Shown here: piece after piece, positions 30,646 through 38,659 of the stretch
Numbering within the stretch: position 1 is the stretch's first letter
How the letters are laid out: the number at the start of each line of letters is the position of its first letter
Assembly (NCBI GenBank): GCA_944389095.1
Contig: CALXLC010000016.1
Span: 1-39,453 of the forward strand
Reading direction: 5' to 3'
Length of the DNA: 39,453 nt
DNA from: an uncultured Alphaproteobacteria bacterium
Lineage (GTDB): Bacteria; Pseudomonadota; Alphaproteobacteria; RF32; CAG-239
The notes under the pieces: model-generated
What the model was told of the DNA's origin: nothing
Database searches by the model: none
Seen by the model: the letters and a program-made list of their open reading frames with translations, nothing else
Position numbers and translations under genes: made by a program

Positions 30646-32280
30646 TTAATTTTCTTTGTCCGCCATAATTTCCGTATATAAATCCAGACTGCCGCTCAGC
30701 AGATAGATATTATCATAGCCATGATACGCCAAAAGGCAATAGGCATTATATGCGCCGTACCCGGAGTTGCAATACAACACAACCATTTTGTCCCGCGGAA
30801 CAAATGACAGATGTTTTCGAAAATCGGCCAACGGGAGATTAACGGCTCCGGGAAGATGTCCGCCCCGAAAGGCTTCGTGCGAGCGTGTGTCTATCAGCAT
30901 AATCTCCCTGCCGGCCTGAGACCAATCCAAACTTTCAATAAACACATATTTTACCCCGTCACGAACAACGCCTTCTATCATTGAGCCCATATTATTGACG
31001 GCATCCTTGGCCGTGGCAAAAAAAGGCGAATAAGCTATTTCAGCGGACATCATTTCTTTATATGTGCCATGATGGTGCATAACCGAAGATACGACATCCA
31101 CCCGTTTGTCCACGCCGGATCCGCCAATGCCTTCAATGCCCAGAATATGGCCGTCAGAGGCAAACATTACTTTAAACAGCATTTTCTCGTTGCCGGGAAT
31201 GTATGAGGCATAGTTATTCTGCCACAAATGAATTTTATGATACAATTTTCCGGTTTGACGGCGCAGAAATTCTTCACTGCTTCCTGACATAACAACCGAC
31301 AGCCCGAACAACCTGACGGCAGAAGTTCCGAGAACGGGTTTAAATTCTTCTTCATGCCCGGCCAAGTTTTCGGCGACGACCCTCGCCTGTTTGACCGCAA
31401 TTGACGCATTGCCGCCCAGCCGGCTGCCGCGAGTCTGCAAAACCGGTGTTTCCACATTATCGCCGCAGGCATAAATACTTTCATCTTTGGTCTGCATGCG
31501 CCGGTTGACTTTGATGCCGCCGTTGGCCCCCAGAGGCAAATCCGCCATTATCGGCAGTTTGACATCCGGTTTGATGCCGGCGGCCACAATTGCCATGTCA
31601 AAGGGGATTTTTCGGCCGTCTTCCAAAATTACGGCGGTTTCCGAAAATTCTTTGACCTTAATTTTCAGGTAGAGATTTATATTGTTTTCCCTCATGCGGT
31701 TTTGTACGATTGCGGCAATATCGGCATCAAAACGCGGCAAAACATGCGCTCCGGCTTCCAGCAGGAAAACCTCGGCTCCCATTTGAGCAAAAGCCTCGGC
31801 GGCTTCCACGCCGATATCCCCGCCGCCCAAAATAACGACTTTTTTGGCACCTGTTCCGTAAAAATAGTCTTTTATCTGGCCGACTGAGGACAAATCGCGA
31901 ATTGTAAAAATATTTTCTCCCAATATTCCCGGAATATCCGGACGAAGCTGCAAAGCCCCCGTGGCAATCACAAGTTTGTCATAAGTTTCTCCGGGATGTC
32001 CGTCAATTGTCAGTTTTTTTTCTTTGGTATCGATGCTGACGACCTCATGTTTCAGCCGGACATCTATTTTGAAAACCCGGCGCATCTGTTCGACCGTGGC
32101 GCCGACAAGACTGTCCTTTTCCTCAATAAGTCCGGACAGGTAATAAACCAGGCCGCAGGCTGCCGTGGCAAATTCGTCGTTTTTTTCCAAGACGACAATC
32201 CTGACATTTTCATCCAGACGCCGCAAATGCGTCGCAACGCTGATACCCGCCGTACCGCCGCCGATGATGACTACTTTCAT
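30646..32280 (-). CDS. CoA-disulfide reductase-like flavoprotein with C-terminal rhodanese domain
   Basis: A 544-residue protein. The ATG at 32280 follows GGAGGGCGG at close spacing. It has an N-terminal FAD site VIIGGGTAGISVA, active-site Cys42 in FATAACGLVYYL, an NAD(P)H site VVILGGGDIGVEAAEAF and a second FAD contact YACGDNVETP. From about residue 450 a rhodanese module follows, with Cys504 in YCNSGYG. This architecture is known in CoA-disulfide, polysulfide or NADH-dependent persulfide reductases (CoADR-Rhd/Npsr). It would reduce CoA-persulfide or disulfides in sulfur or redox metabolism. It stands alone, with the tRNA-Glu promoter starting just after its 3' end. Confidence 0.88.
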   Translation of the reverse strand: MKVVIIGGGTAGISVATHLRRLDENVRIVVLEKNDEFATAACGLVYYLSGLIEEKDSLVGATVEQMRRVFKIDVRLKHEVVSIDTKEKKLTIDGHPGETYDKLVIATGALQLRPDIPGILGENIFTIRDLSSVGQIKDYFYGTGAKKVVILGGGDIGVEAAEAFAQMGAEVFLLEAGAHVLPRFDADIAAIVQNRMRENNINLYLKIKVKEFSETAVILEDGRKIPFDMAIVAAGIKPDVKLPIMADLPLGANGGIKVNRRMQTKDESIYACGDNVETPVLQTRGSRLGGNASIAVKQARVVAENLAGHEEEFKPVLGTSAVRLFGLSVVMSGSSEEFLRRQTGKLYHKIHLWQNNYASYIPGNEKMLFKVMFASDGHILGIEGIGGSGVDKRVDVVSSVMHHHGTYKEMMSAEIAYSPFFATAKDAVNNMGSMIEGVVRDGVKYVFIESLDWSQAGREIMLIDTRSHEAFRGGHLPGAVNLPLADFRKHLSFVPRDKMVVLYCNSGYGAYNAYCLLAYHGYDNIYLLSGSLDLYTEIMADKEN

Positions 32281-32373
32281 TCCGCCCTCCTTCTGTCTGC
32301 CATATCTGTTATAAATAAGCATGCCGCGGCTTTTTTTTAGGGGGATTTAAATAAAGTCTCCGGATAAAAAAGC

Positions 32374-32402
32374 TTGACATGACTGTAAAGCTCTTATATA
32401 AA
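32374..32402 (+). promoter_or_regulatory. Strong sigma-70-like promoter of the ffh operon
   Basis: TTGACA (32374-32379), 17-bp spacer, TATAAA (32397-32402). This is one of the best promoter matches in the window. Confidence 0.8.
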
Positions 32403-32409
32403 GCGACTC

Positions 32410-32529
32410 AAATAACGTAAATTTTTCATATTAAAAGCACGAAAAATTTATACACTCCAAGGAGTGCCGCCAGTCAGCGAGGGTTCGCACACTGGCGCGT
32501 TAGTGGTTTAAATTGAGGTTATCTGTTTT
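32410..32529 (+). promoter_or_regulatory. Structured 5' leader of ffh-rpsP-rimM-trmD-rplS
   Basis: About 120 nt with three consecutive hairpins: TAAATTTTTC (32418-32427) / GAAAAATTTA (32441-32450); CACTC/GAGTG (32453-32466); and CGCCAGT (32468-32474) / ACTGGCG (32491-32497), with an inner GCGA/TCGC. It then runs to GAGG before the ffh ATG. It lacks the SRP RNA signature, so it is more likely a cis-regulatory leader than the 4.5S RNA gene. Confidence 0.5.
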
Positions 32530-33912
32530 ATGTTTGAAGCGCTGAGCGACAAATTAACGGCTGTTTTTAACAAAATTACTTCCCGCGGAGTGTTGAGCGA
32601 GAGTGATATTGATACGGCCATGCGCGAAATCAGACTTGCCCTGTTGGAGGCCGACGTTGCCCTGCCCGTGGTCAAAGATTTTATCGCCAAGGTTAAGGAA
32701 CAGGCTCGCGGCGAAAAAGTCGTCCGCTCAATTCAGCCGGGACAGATGGTCGTCAAGATTGTCCATGACGAACTGGTTAAAGTTCTCGGAGAAGAAGCCG
32801 CGCCGCTTAACTTGAACGCGGTGCCGCCGGTCTGCATTCTGATGGTCGGCCTGCAGGGATCGGGCAAAACCACTTCGGCGGCCAAGATTGCCAAGCGCCT
32901 CAAAGACAAACAAAAAAAGAAAATTTTGCTGGCTTCTCTGGATATTTACCGGCCGGCGGCACAGGAACAGTTGGCGCAACTGGCCGCGCAAATCAATGTT
33001 GCGTCCCTGCCGATTGTTCCGGAAGAGAAACCGGCTGCCATAACCCGACGCGCTTTGGATTTTGCCAAAAAAGGCGGGTATGACGTTGTTATTCTCGACT
33101 CGGCCGGCCGCCTGCATATTGATCAGAAGCTGATGGACGAAGTCGTCGAGGTCAAAAAAATCGCCAATCCGGCGGAAGTTTTGCTGGTGGCCGATGCCAT
33201 GACCGGTCAGGATGCCTGCACCGTTGCCAAAGAATTCAGCGAACAGGTCGGCGTTACCGGACTGATTTTGACCAGAATTGACGGTTCGGCCCGCGCCGGA
33301 GCGGCATTATCCATGAAAATGGTGGCCGGGGTGCCGATTAAATTTTTGGGAACCGGCGAAAAAATCGACGAGATTGAAGAATTTCATCCCGACCGGCTGG
33401 CCGGGAGAATCCTTGGACAGGGCGATGTGGTTTCTTTGGTTGAAAAGGCCATAGAAAACGTCGACCGTCAGGAAGCCGAAAAGATGGCTCAAAAAATGAT
33501 GAAAGGCAAATTTGACCTGGATGACATGCTGAGCCAGCTGAGACAGGTGCAAAAACTGGGATCCATCGGCAATATTATCGGCATGATTCCGGGACTGTCC
33601 AAGTTCAAAAATCAGATTGAGGCGGCCGGCGTCGGCGATAATCTGATTAGCCGGCAAGAGGCGATTATTCTTTCCATGACCAAGGCGGAAAGACGTAATC
33701 CCGATATCATCAAAGCCTCCCGCAAGAAACGCATTGCTGCCGGTTCGGGCGTTGAGGTTCACGAAGTCAACAAACTGCTCAAGTCGTATGAGCAGATGGC
33801 GACGATGATGAAAAGAATGGGCCGCGGCGGCGGAATGCCTAATCCGGCCATGCTGAAAAATTCTCCGCTGGGCAAGATGCTCGGCGGCAGAGGTGGTAAA
33901 TTTCCGTTTTGA
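32530..33912 (+). CDS. ffh: Signal recognition particle GTPase Ffh
   Basis: A 460-residue SRP54 homologue that binds signal sequences on ribosomes and delivers them to FtsY at the membrane. The N domain (1-90), G domain with GLQGSGKTT (107-115), DSAGRLHID, TRIDGSARAGAAL, and a Met/Gly-rich M domain with the SRP RNA-binding segment (about 320-450; GIGxxxxMIPG-type NIIGMIPGLSKF and SRKKRIAAGSG) are complete. GAGG lies upstream of the ATG. It is the first gene of a five-gene operon with ribosomal protein and tRNA/rRNA maturation genes, a common bacterial order. Confidence 0.96.
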   Translation: MFEALSDKLTAVFNKITSRGVLSESDIDTAMREIRLALLEADVALPVVKDFIAKVKEQARGEKVVRSIQPGQMVVKIVHDELVKVLGEEAAPLNLNAVPPVCILMVGLQGSGKTTSAAKIAKRLKDKQKKKILLASLDIYRPAAQEQLAQLAAQINVASLPIVPEEKPAAITRRALDFAKKGGYDVVILDSAGRLHIDQKLMDEVVEVKKIANPAEVLLVADAMTGQDACTVAKEFSEQVGVTGLILTRIDGSARAGAALSMKMVAGVPIKFLGTGEKIDEIEEFHPDRLAGRILGQGDVVSLVEKAIENVDRQEAEKMAQKMMKGKFDLDDMLSQLRQVQKLGSIGNIIGMIPGLSKFKNQIEAAGVGDNLISRQEAIILSMTKAERRNPDIIKASRKKRIAAGSGVEVHEVNKLLKSYEQMATMMKRMGRGGGMPNPAMLKNSPLGKMLGGRGGKFPF

Positions 33913-33954
33913 AGCGGAAGTTTGTTTTGTTAATTAATTAAGAAAGGAAAATAA

Positions 33955-34362
33955 ATGTCAGTACGTATCAGACTTTCCCGCGGCGGTTCAAAAAAACGTC
34001 CGTTTTACCGTGTTGTCGCAGCAGACCAGCGCGCTCCCCGCGACGGCCGTTTTATTGAAAGACTGGGCTCTTACAACCCGATGCTGCCGCAGGATCATTC
34101 CGATCGCTTCGTTATTAACGAAGAAAGAGTAAAATATTGGTTGTCTCAGGGTGCCGAGCCGACCGAAAGACTGCAGAAACTGCTGTCCAAGCTGGGTTTG
34201 GTTGCCGTTCCGGCTCTGCGTAATCAGCCGCAGAAATCCGCTCCGAAGGCCAAGGCTCAGGAAAGACTGAAAGAAGCTGCCGAAAAAGCCGCTGCCGCCG
34301 CCGAAGCTGCCAAAGCCGCCGCTGAGGAAGCTGCTCCGGCCGAAGAAGCTTCTGCCGAATAA
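33955..34362 (+). CDS. rpsP: 30S ribosomal protein S16
   Basis: A 135-residue protein. The core (1-82; [21 protein letters not shown]...[13 protein letters not shown]) is typical S16, which helps assemble the 30S body. The last 50 residues are a long Ala/Lys/Glu-rich tail, longer than in E. coli (82 aa) but of a kind frequent in alphaproteobacteria. AAAGGAAA precedes the ATG. Confidence 0.95.
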   Translation: MSVRIRLSRGGSKKRPFYRVVAADQRAPRDGRFIERLGSYNPMLPQDHSDRFVINEERVKYWLSQGAEPTERLQKLLSKLGLVAVPALRNQPQKSAPKAKAQERLKEAAEKAAAAAEAAKAAAEEAAPAEEASAE

Positions 34363-34394
34363 ATATTTAAAGTTGCTTTGAGAGGACTTTGAGC

Positions 34395-34931
34395 ATGGAA
34401 TTTCAGGACCGGATTTGTTTGGGAGCCATTGTCGGCGTTCACGGTATCCGCGGCGAAGTCAAAGTTAAAAGCTTTACCGAGGTTGACCGTGACATTGACA
34501 AATACGGCGATGTGGAGAATGAAGACGGCTCCAGAAAATTTTCAATCAAAGTTGTCGGACATTCCAAAGACCTTTTGAGGGTCAAGGTTAAAGGCTGTGA
34601 TGACCGCAATACCGCCGAAACGCTTATCGGCACCGGATTGTATGTCAGCCGTTCGCTGCTGCCGGAGCTTGGCGAAGAGGAATTTTACCATACCGATTTA
34701 ATCGGGCTGGAAGCCAAGACTGCCGACGGGACCGTCATCGGACGGGTTAATGCCGTGTATAATTTCGGCGCCGGCGATTTGCTGGAGCTGAAAATGAACA
34801 GCGGCGCGCTGGAAATGCTGCCTTTTACCAAACAGTATGTTCCGACGGTGAATATTAAAGATGGTTTTATTATTGTTGAGATGATTCAATTTGCCGAAGA
34901 CGATGAGCAAGGAGAACATGTTGAAGGTTAA
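34395..34931 (+). CDS. rimM: 16S rRNA maturation factor RimM
   Basis: A 178-residue two-domain protein. The N-terminal barrel has LGAIVGVHGIRGEVKVKSF and the C-terminal PRC-barrel has DLIGLEAKT...GAGDLLELK...LPFTKQYVPTVN. It assists 30S head assembly and binds S19. The ATG at 34395 has AGGA 8 nt upstream; a TTG two codons earlier is less likely. Its 3' end overlaps trmD by 14 bp. Confidence 0.94.
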   Translation: MEFQDRICLGAIVGVHGIRGEVKVKSFTEVDRDIDKYGDVENEDGSRKFSIKVVGHSKDLLRVKVKGCDDRNTAETLIGTGLYVSRSLLPELGEEEFYHTDLIGLEAKTADGTVIGRVNAVYNFGAGDLLELKMNSGALEMLPFTKQYVPTVNIKDGFIIVEMIQFAEDDEQGEHVEG

Positions 34932-35610
34932 GGTTTTTACGATTTTTCCGGAACTTTTTCCGGGATTTTTGGGACATTCCTTGACCGGCCGGGCCTTAAG
35001 CGAAGGATTGTGGTCAGTGGAAACGGTTAATATCCGCGATTATGCTTTTGACAAATACGGCTCGGTTGACGACACTCCCTGCGGCGGCGGCGCCGGAATG
35101 GTTATGCGGGCAGACGTGCTGGGAGCAGCACTGAAAGCGCAATATCAAGGCGGAAGACTGCTGAATATGTCGCCACGCGGCAAACCCCTGACACAGGCTC
35201 TGGTGAAAGAGCTTTCCCAAGAACCGCAGCTGACGATTATTTGCAGCCGCTTCGAAGGGATTGACGAAAGAGTGCTGGAGGCCTATAACGCTGAGGATAT
35301 CAGCATTGGCGATTATATTTTAACAGGGGGCGAACAGGCGGCCCAGATTATGCTCGACGCGGTTATCCGTTTGCTGCCGGGCGTGCTGGGTAACAAAGAA
35401 TCTCTTGCAAGCGAAAGCTTTGAGAACTTTTTGCTGGAATATCCGCAATATACCCGTCCGGTTGAGTGGGAGGGGCGCAAAGTTCCCGATGTTTTGATGA
35501 GCGGACATCATCTGAACATTGCCAAATGGCGGCTCGAACGTTCCGAAGAAGCGACACAGAAGAACCGACCCGATTTATGGAAAAAATATCTTGATTTTAA
35601 GCGGGTTTAG
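34918..35610 (+). CDS. trmD: tRNA (guanine-N1)-methyltransferase
   Basis: A 230-residue SPOUT-fold enzyme that methylates G37 of tRNAs with G36, using S-adenosylmethionine. VFTIFPELFPG at the start, the DTPCGGGAGMVMR loop, CSRFEGIDERV and the knot SIGDYILTGGEQAAQIMLDAVIRLLPG are all present. The ATG at 34918 follows AGGAGAAC and lies inside the end of rimM (translational coupling). Confidence 0.96.
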   Translation: MLKVKVFTIFPELFPGFLGHSLTGRALSEGLWSVETVNIRDYAFDKYGSVDDTPCGGGAGMVMRADVLGAALKAQYQGGRLLNMSPRGKPLTQALVKELSQEPQLTIICSRFEGIDERVLEAYNAEDISIGDYILTGGEQAAQIMLDAVIRLLPGVLGNKESLASESFENFLLEYPQYTRPVEWEGRKVPDVLMSGHHLNIAKWRLERSEEATQKNRPDLWKKYLDFKRV

Positions 35611-35650
35611 TTATAAAAGAAAACAAAATAATTGATAAAGGGTAAAACTG

Positions 35651-36061
35651 ATGAACATTATTGAAAATATTGAAAAAGAGCAGATTGCAAAGCTCACCGA
35701 AGGCAAAAACGTCCCCAGTTTTAAGCCTGGCGATACTTTGAAAGTTCATACCAAGGTTAAAGAAGGCGACCGCGAACGTATTCAGATTTATGAAGGCGTC
35801 TGCATTGCCCGCAAAAATGACGGTCTGAACTCCTCTTTCACCGTTCGTAAGATTTCTTTCGGCGAAGGCGTTGAGCGCGTTTTCCCGTTGTATTCTCCGA
35901 ATGTTGCAAAAATTGAAGTTTCCCGCATCGGTAAAATCCGCCGGGCAAAACTTTACTTCCTGCGTGCCCTGCGCGGCCGTTCGGCTCGTATTGCCGACGA
36001 TTTGACGGCTACGGCCAAAGCCAAGGAAGAAAGCGGCGAAACCTCTGCCGAAAACAATTAA
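35651..36061 (+). CDS. rplS: 50S ribosomal protein L19
   Basis: A 136-residue protein. The [33 protein letters not shown]...[20 protein letters not shown] core is diagnostic of L19, which sits at the 30S-50S interface. It has a short Lys/Glu-rich tail. AAAGGG precedes the ATG. It is the last gene of the ffh operon and is followed at once by a strong terminator. Confidence 0.96.
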   Translation: MNIIENIEKEQIAKLTEGKNVPSFKPGDTLKVHTKVKEGDRERIQIYEGVCIARKNDGLNSSFTVRKISFGEGVERVFPLYSPNVAKIEVSRIGKIRRAKLYFLRALRGRSARIADDLTATAKAKEESGETSAENN

Positions 36062-36077
36062 TTTTTTGCGCTTTGCG

Positions 36078-36107
36078 AAAAAAGCCCTCTTTTGAGGGCT
36101 TTTTTTG
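36078..36107 (+). terminator. Terminator of the ffh-rplS operon
   Basis: AAAAAAGCCCTC / GAGGGCTTTTTT around a TTTT loop. Confidence 0.9.
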
Positions 36108-36124
36108 TGCCAGCCTCACTTTTA

Positions 36125-36153
36125 TTGACAGATTGCAAAAAATCGGCTATACT
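36125..36153 (+). promoter_or_regulatory. Sigma-70-like promoter of the Cys-rich secreted protein
   Basis: TTGACA (36125-36130), 17-bp spacer, TATACT (36148-36153). Confidence 0.75.
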
Positions 36154-36159
36154 TGGTTT

Positions 36160-36331
36160 TGTAAATCTATAGTGGTGTGTAGTTTACATTGACATACGTC
36201 CGGTATTCCGGGCGGCAGATAATATGCTTGCAAGCTGTTTTGGGCTTGTGGCGGTTGTTGCGCAGATATGAGCGTCTGCGCAAATGTTGGCGCATATCCT
36301 CTATAGTTTTTATCGGAACAACTGTTAGAGG
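36160..36331 (+). promoter_or_regulatory. Structured leader with SD-sequestering hairpin
   Basis: About 170 nt of non-coding leader. Hairpins include GTCCGG/CCGGGC, GCGCAGA (36260-36266) / TCTGCGC (36275-36281), and alternative partners GATATG (36265-36270) / CATATC (36293-36298) and TGCGC/GCGCA that exclude the previous one. The last hairpin pairs CCTCTA (36298-36303) plus AGTT with AACT plus TAGAGG (36326-36331), hiding the GAGG SD of the downstream gene. Confidence 0.5.
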
Positions 36332-36340
36332 ATGGGCGTT

Positions 36341-37669
36341 ATGAAAAAATTATTCGGCTGTTTTTGTTTTGCTCTGTTGATGTCATTATTCGGTCTGAGC
36401 AGTAAACCTATTTTTGCTTCGGCGCATACCCCTCCTCTTATTAAAAATTCATTGTCGTTATCCGCTGAATCCCACTCTTCATTTCAGGTTGCGGGAATAT
36501 ACTGGCTTCCGGATTATCTGAAAGACAACACGTCCCGGGACTATAATACCGACGGCGACAATGAGGATCCCGGCGGCGGGGATGTTATTCCTTCAGATCC
36601 TATAAATCCAGATGAGAGCCGTTGCAGCATTTACGGATTTCAAACCCCTGATTCGGTCGATACATCTTTATACAGCTGTACAACGGTCTATCCGATTACC
36701 GGACTGCCCTGCTATAAAGATTGTGTCTGCAAATCCGATTTTAAATATACCGAGGAAAATTGTCTCGCCAGCGCCGGTAAAAAACTTTCCGGCCGCAATT
36801 GTAACGGCAAATATGAAAATTGTGTCTGTAAACAGACTGTGACCGTCAGCACAGGCGAGAAGTGTGACCTGTATTGCGAAAACGCCTGTGTTGAAAAAAG
36901 CTGCAAGCCTTCGGTAAGTTTGGGAACCGGTGAGGAATGTTCCGAACACTGCGCGTCAAGCTCCGGCACTTGCACGGCAAAAAAATGTAAAGCCTCCGTA
37001 AGTTATAACACCAGCAAAGGAGAATACTGCGCTGAAAAATGCGCTTCAAATTCCGGCGTCTGCACCAAGAAGGGTTGCAATAAAATCTGCAAAGATAAGT
37101 TTACCGGCAGTGCCCCGACCAATGGTTATATTACGACGGAAAACTGTTCCGACTGTTCCGGCTCTTACACTATCAAAACCGGCTGGGCTTGCAACTCCGG
37201 TTATCATAAATCCGGAAGTTCTTGCATCGCAGACTGCACCCGCACCTGCTATGACAGTTATACGGGAAGTCTCCCGGCAAATGCCCAATACACCACAAAA
37301 AGCTGTTCCGACTGCTCCGGTTCTTACACTATCAAAACCGGCTGGTCTTGCAAGTCCGGTTATACAAAGTCAGGAAACAGCTGTGTCTGCGCCACAACCT
37401 GTAAAGACAAGGTAACCACCAAACCTGCGAACTCCTACTTTGTTAGAGTTAATTGTTACGCCTGTGGTGTTTCAAAAACAATTAATGACCGATGGGAGTG
37501 TGATTCTGGTTATAAAAAATCTGGAACCAGTTGTGTATCAACTTGTACCGGTGGTGCAATCACGCTATGTACAGCAACTTATTGCGTAAAATATGCCCAA
37601 GGAAGCAGCTGTTGGAATGCATGTTATCATCAATGTAATCAGAACTGTACATTTGACGGAAACTGCTAA
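36341..37669 (+). CDS. Secreted Cys-rich repeat protein
   Basis: A 442-residue protein. The ATG at 36341 (GAGG 9 nt upstream) is preferred to an in-frame ATG 3 codons earlier that touches the SD. A signal peptide (MKKLFGCFCFALLMSLFGLSS) is followed by a linker and then many cysteines in repeated units. Three units carry SVS-x-x-TGEYC/EEC...CAS-SG-CT-KKC (about 185-250). Three units carry CSDCSGSYTIKTGW-C-SGY-KSG-SC (about 255-400). It resembles the N-terminal Cys modules of the gene at 3-1322 and, in pattern, EGF/granulin-like disulfide repeats. It is probably surface-exposed or released; the function is unknown. Confidence 0.8.
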   Translation: MKKLFGCFCFALLMSLFGLSSKPIFASAHTPPLIKNSLSLSAESHSSFQVAGIYWLPDYLKDNTSRDYNTDGDNEDPGGGDVIPSDPINPDESRCSIYGFQTPDSVDTSLYSCTTVYPITGLPCYKDCVCKSDFKYTEENCLASAGKKLSGRNCNGKYENCVCKQTVTVSTGEKCDLYCENACVEKSCKPSVSLGTGEECSEHCASSSGTCTAKKCKASVSYNTSKGEYCAEKCASNSGVCTKKGCNKICKDKFTGSAPTNGYITTENCSDCSGSYTIKTGWACNSGYHKSGSSCIADCTRTCYDSYTGSLPANAQYTTKSCSDCSGSYTIKTGWSCKSGYTKSGNSCVCATTCKDKVTTKPANSYFVRVNCYACGVSKTINDRWECDSGYKKSGTSCVSTCTGGAITLCTATYCVKYAQGSSCWNACYHQCNQNCTFDGNC

Positions 37670-37684
37670 GCTACCTGATAAGCA

Positions 37685-37714
37685 TCCCGGGACTGAACAT
37701 CCCGGGGTTTCTTT
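37685..37714 (+). terminator. Terminator after the Cys-rich gene
   Basis: CCCGGGA (37686-37692) / TCCCGGG (37700-37706), then GTTTCTTTT. Confidence 0.7.
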
Positions 37715-37716
37715 TG

Positions 37717-37763
37717 TTAACAATTATTAACAGCCCTATAAAAAAGTTAATAAAAAAGTTAAC
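37717..37763 (+). promoter_or_regulatory. Cluster of TTAA(C) half-sites upstream of ctrA
   Basis: TTAA occurs at 37717, 37727, 37747 and 37759, three of them as TTAAC. The known CtrA box is TTAA-N7-TTAA; the pairs here have spacers of 6 and 8. CtrA autoregulation is well known, so this is a plausible but imperfect binding region. Confidence 0.4.
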
Positions 37764-37829
37764 AAATCAAAAATAAGGAAGTATGATGTCTTCATAATAA
37801 ATAATAATTAATATAAAGGGGAAGCGGTT

Positions 37830-38519
37830 ATGCGAGTTTTGTTGGTTGAAGACGATTATGCAATCTCTCAAAGCATTGAGATGATGCTCAAAAAAGAAGG
37901 CATGATTGTAGATACGACCGATTTGGGCGAAGATGGTCTCGAAATCGGCAAGCTTTATGATTATGACATTATCATTCTTGATTTGATGCTTCCGGATATG
38001 AACGGTTATGAAGTCCTTAAGAATCTGCGCGGCTCCAAAGTCAATACGCCGGTCTTGATTTTGTCCGGCCTCAGCGAGCCTGACAAAAAAGTTAAGGGTT
38101 TGGGATACGGCGCAGACGATTATTTGACCAAACCTTTTGACAAGGCTGAACTTTTGGCCCGGATTCAGGCCGTTGTCCGCCGCTCGAAAGGACATTCAAA
38201 TTCCGTCATCCGCACCGGCGATGTGGAAGTCAATCTTGATAATCAGACCGTATCCGTTAAAGGCAAGGCTCTGCACCTTACCGGAAAAGAATACGGTATT
38301 ATGGAGTTGTTGTCCCTGCGCAAGGGGTCCACGTTGAACAAAGATCAGTTTTTGAATCATCTGTATGGCGGGATTGATGAGCCGGAGTTGAAAATTATTG
38401 ACGTCTTTATTTGCAAATTGCGCAAAAAACTGGAAAAAGCGTCCGGAGGCAAAAATTATATTGAAACCGTCTGGGGACGCGGCTATGTCTTGCGGGATCC
38501 CGATGAGATAAAAAAGTAA
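37830..38519 (+). CDS. ctrA: Cell-cycle response regulator CtrA
   Basis: A 229-residue OmpR-type response regulator. The receiver domain has acidic Glu7/Asp8/Asp9, phospho-acceptor Asp51 ([16 protein letters not shown]) and Lys of TKPFDK. The DNA-binding domain contains [44 protein letters not shown] and [13 protein letters not shown], nearly word for word as in Caulobacter CtrA. CtrA is phosphorylated through CckA-ChpT and governs cell division, DNA methylation and flagellar genes in alphaproteobacteria. It is the best taxonomic marker in the window. GGGGAAG lies before the ATG. Confidence 0.96.
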   Translation: MRVLLVEDDYAISQSIEMMLKKEGMIVDTTDLGEDGLEIGKLYDYDIIILDLMLPDMNGYEVLKNLRGSKVNTPVLILSGLSEPDKKVKGLGYGADDYLTKPFDKAELLARIQAVVRRSKGHSNSVIRTGDVEVNLDNQTVSVKGKALHLTGKEYGIMELLSLRKGSTLNKDQFLNHLYGGIDEPELKIIDVFICKLRKKLEKASGGKNYIETVWGRGYVLRDPDEIKK

Positions 38520-38614
38520 CGGACTTTTCTTGCTTTTGACAACAAAAGCGAAGTAATCGGGCGTTGCGAAGAAAGTTCTGCTTGTTTATACAGTCAATTA
38601 TATAAAGATGAATG

Positions 38615-38649
38615 AAAAATCCCCGGAAGCTGATATTCCGGGGATTTTT
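38615..38649. terminator. Bidirectional terminator between ctrA and the DUF1566-like gene
   Basis: Perfect 14-bp arms AAAAATCCCCGGAA (38615-38628) and TTCCGGGGATTTTT (38636-38649) with a 7-nt loop. Confidence 0.85.
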
Positions 38650-38659
38650 GTGTGCCTGA

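Noticed and set aside
32410-32529. SRP (4.5S) RNA gene before ffh
   Set aside because: The conserved GGAA/AGCAG loop signature of SRP RNA is not present; the stems fit a leader better.
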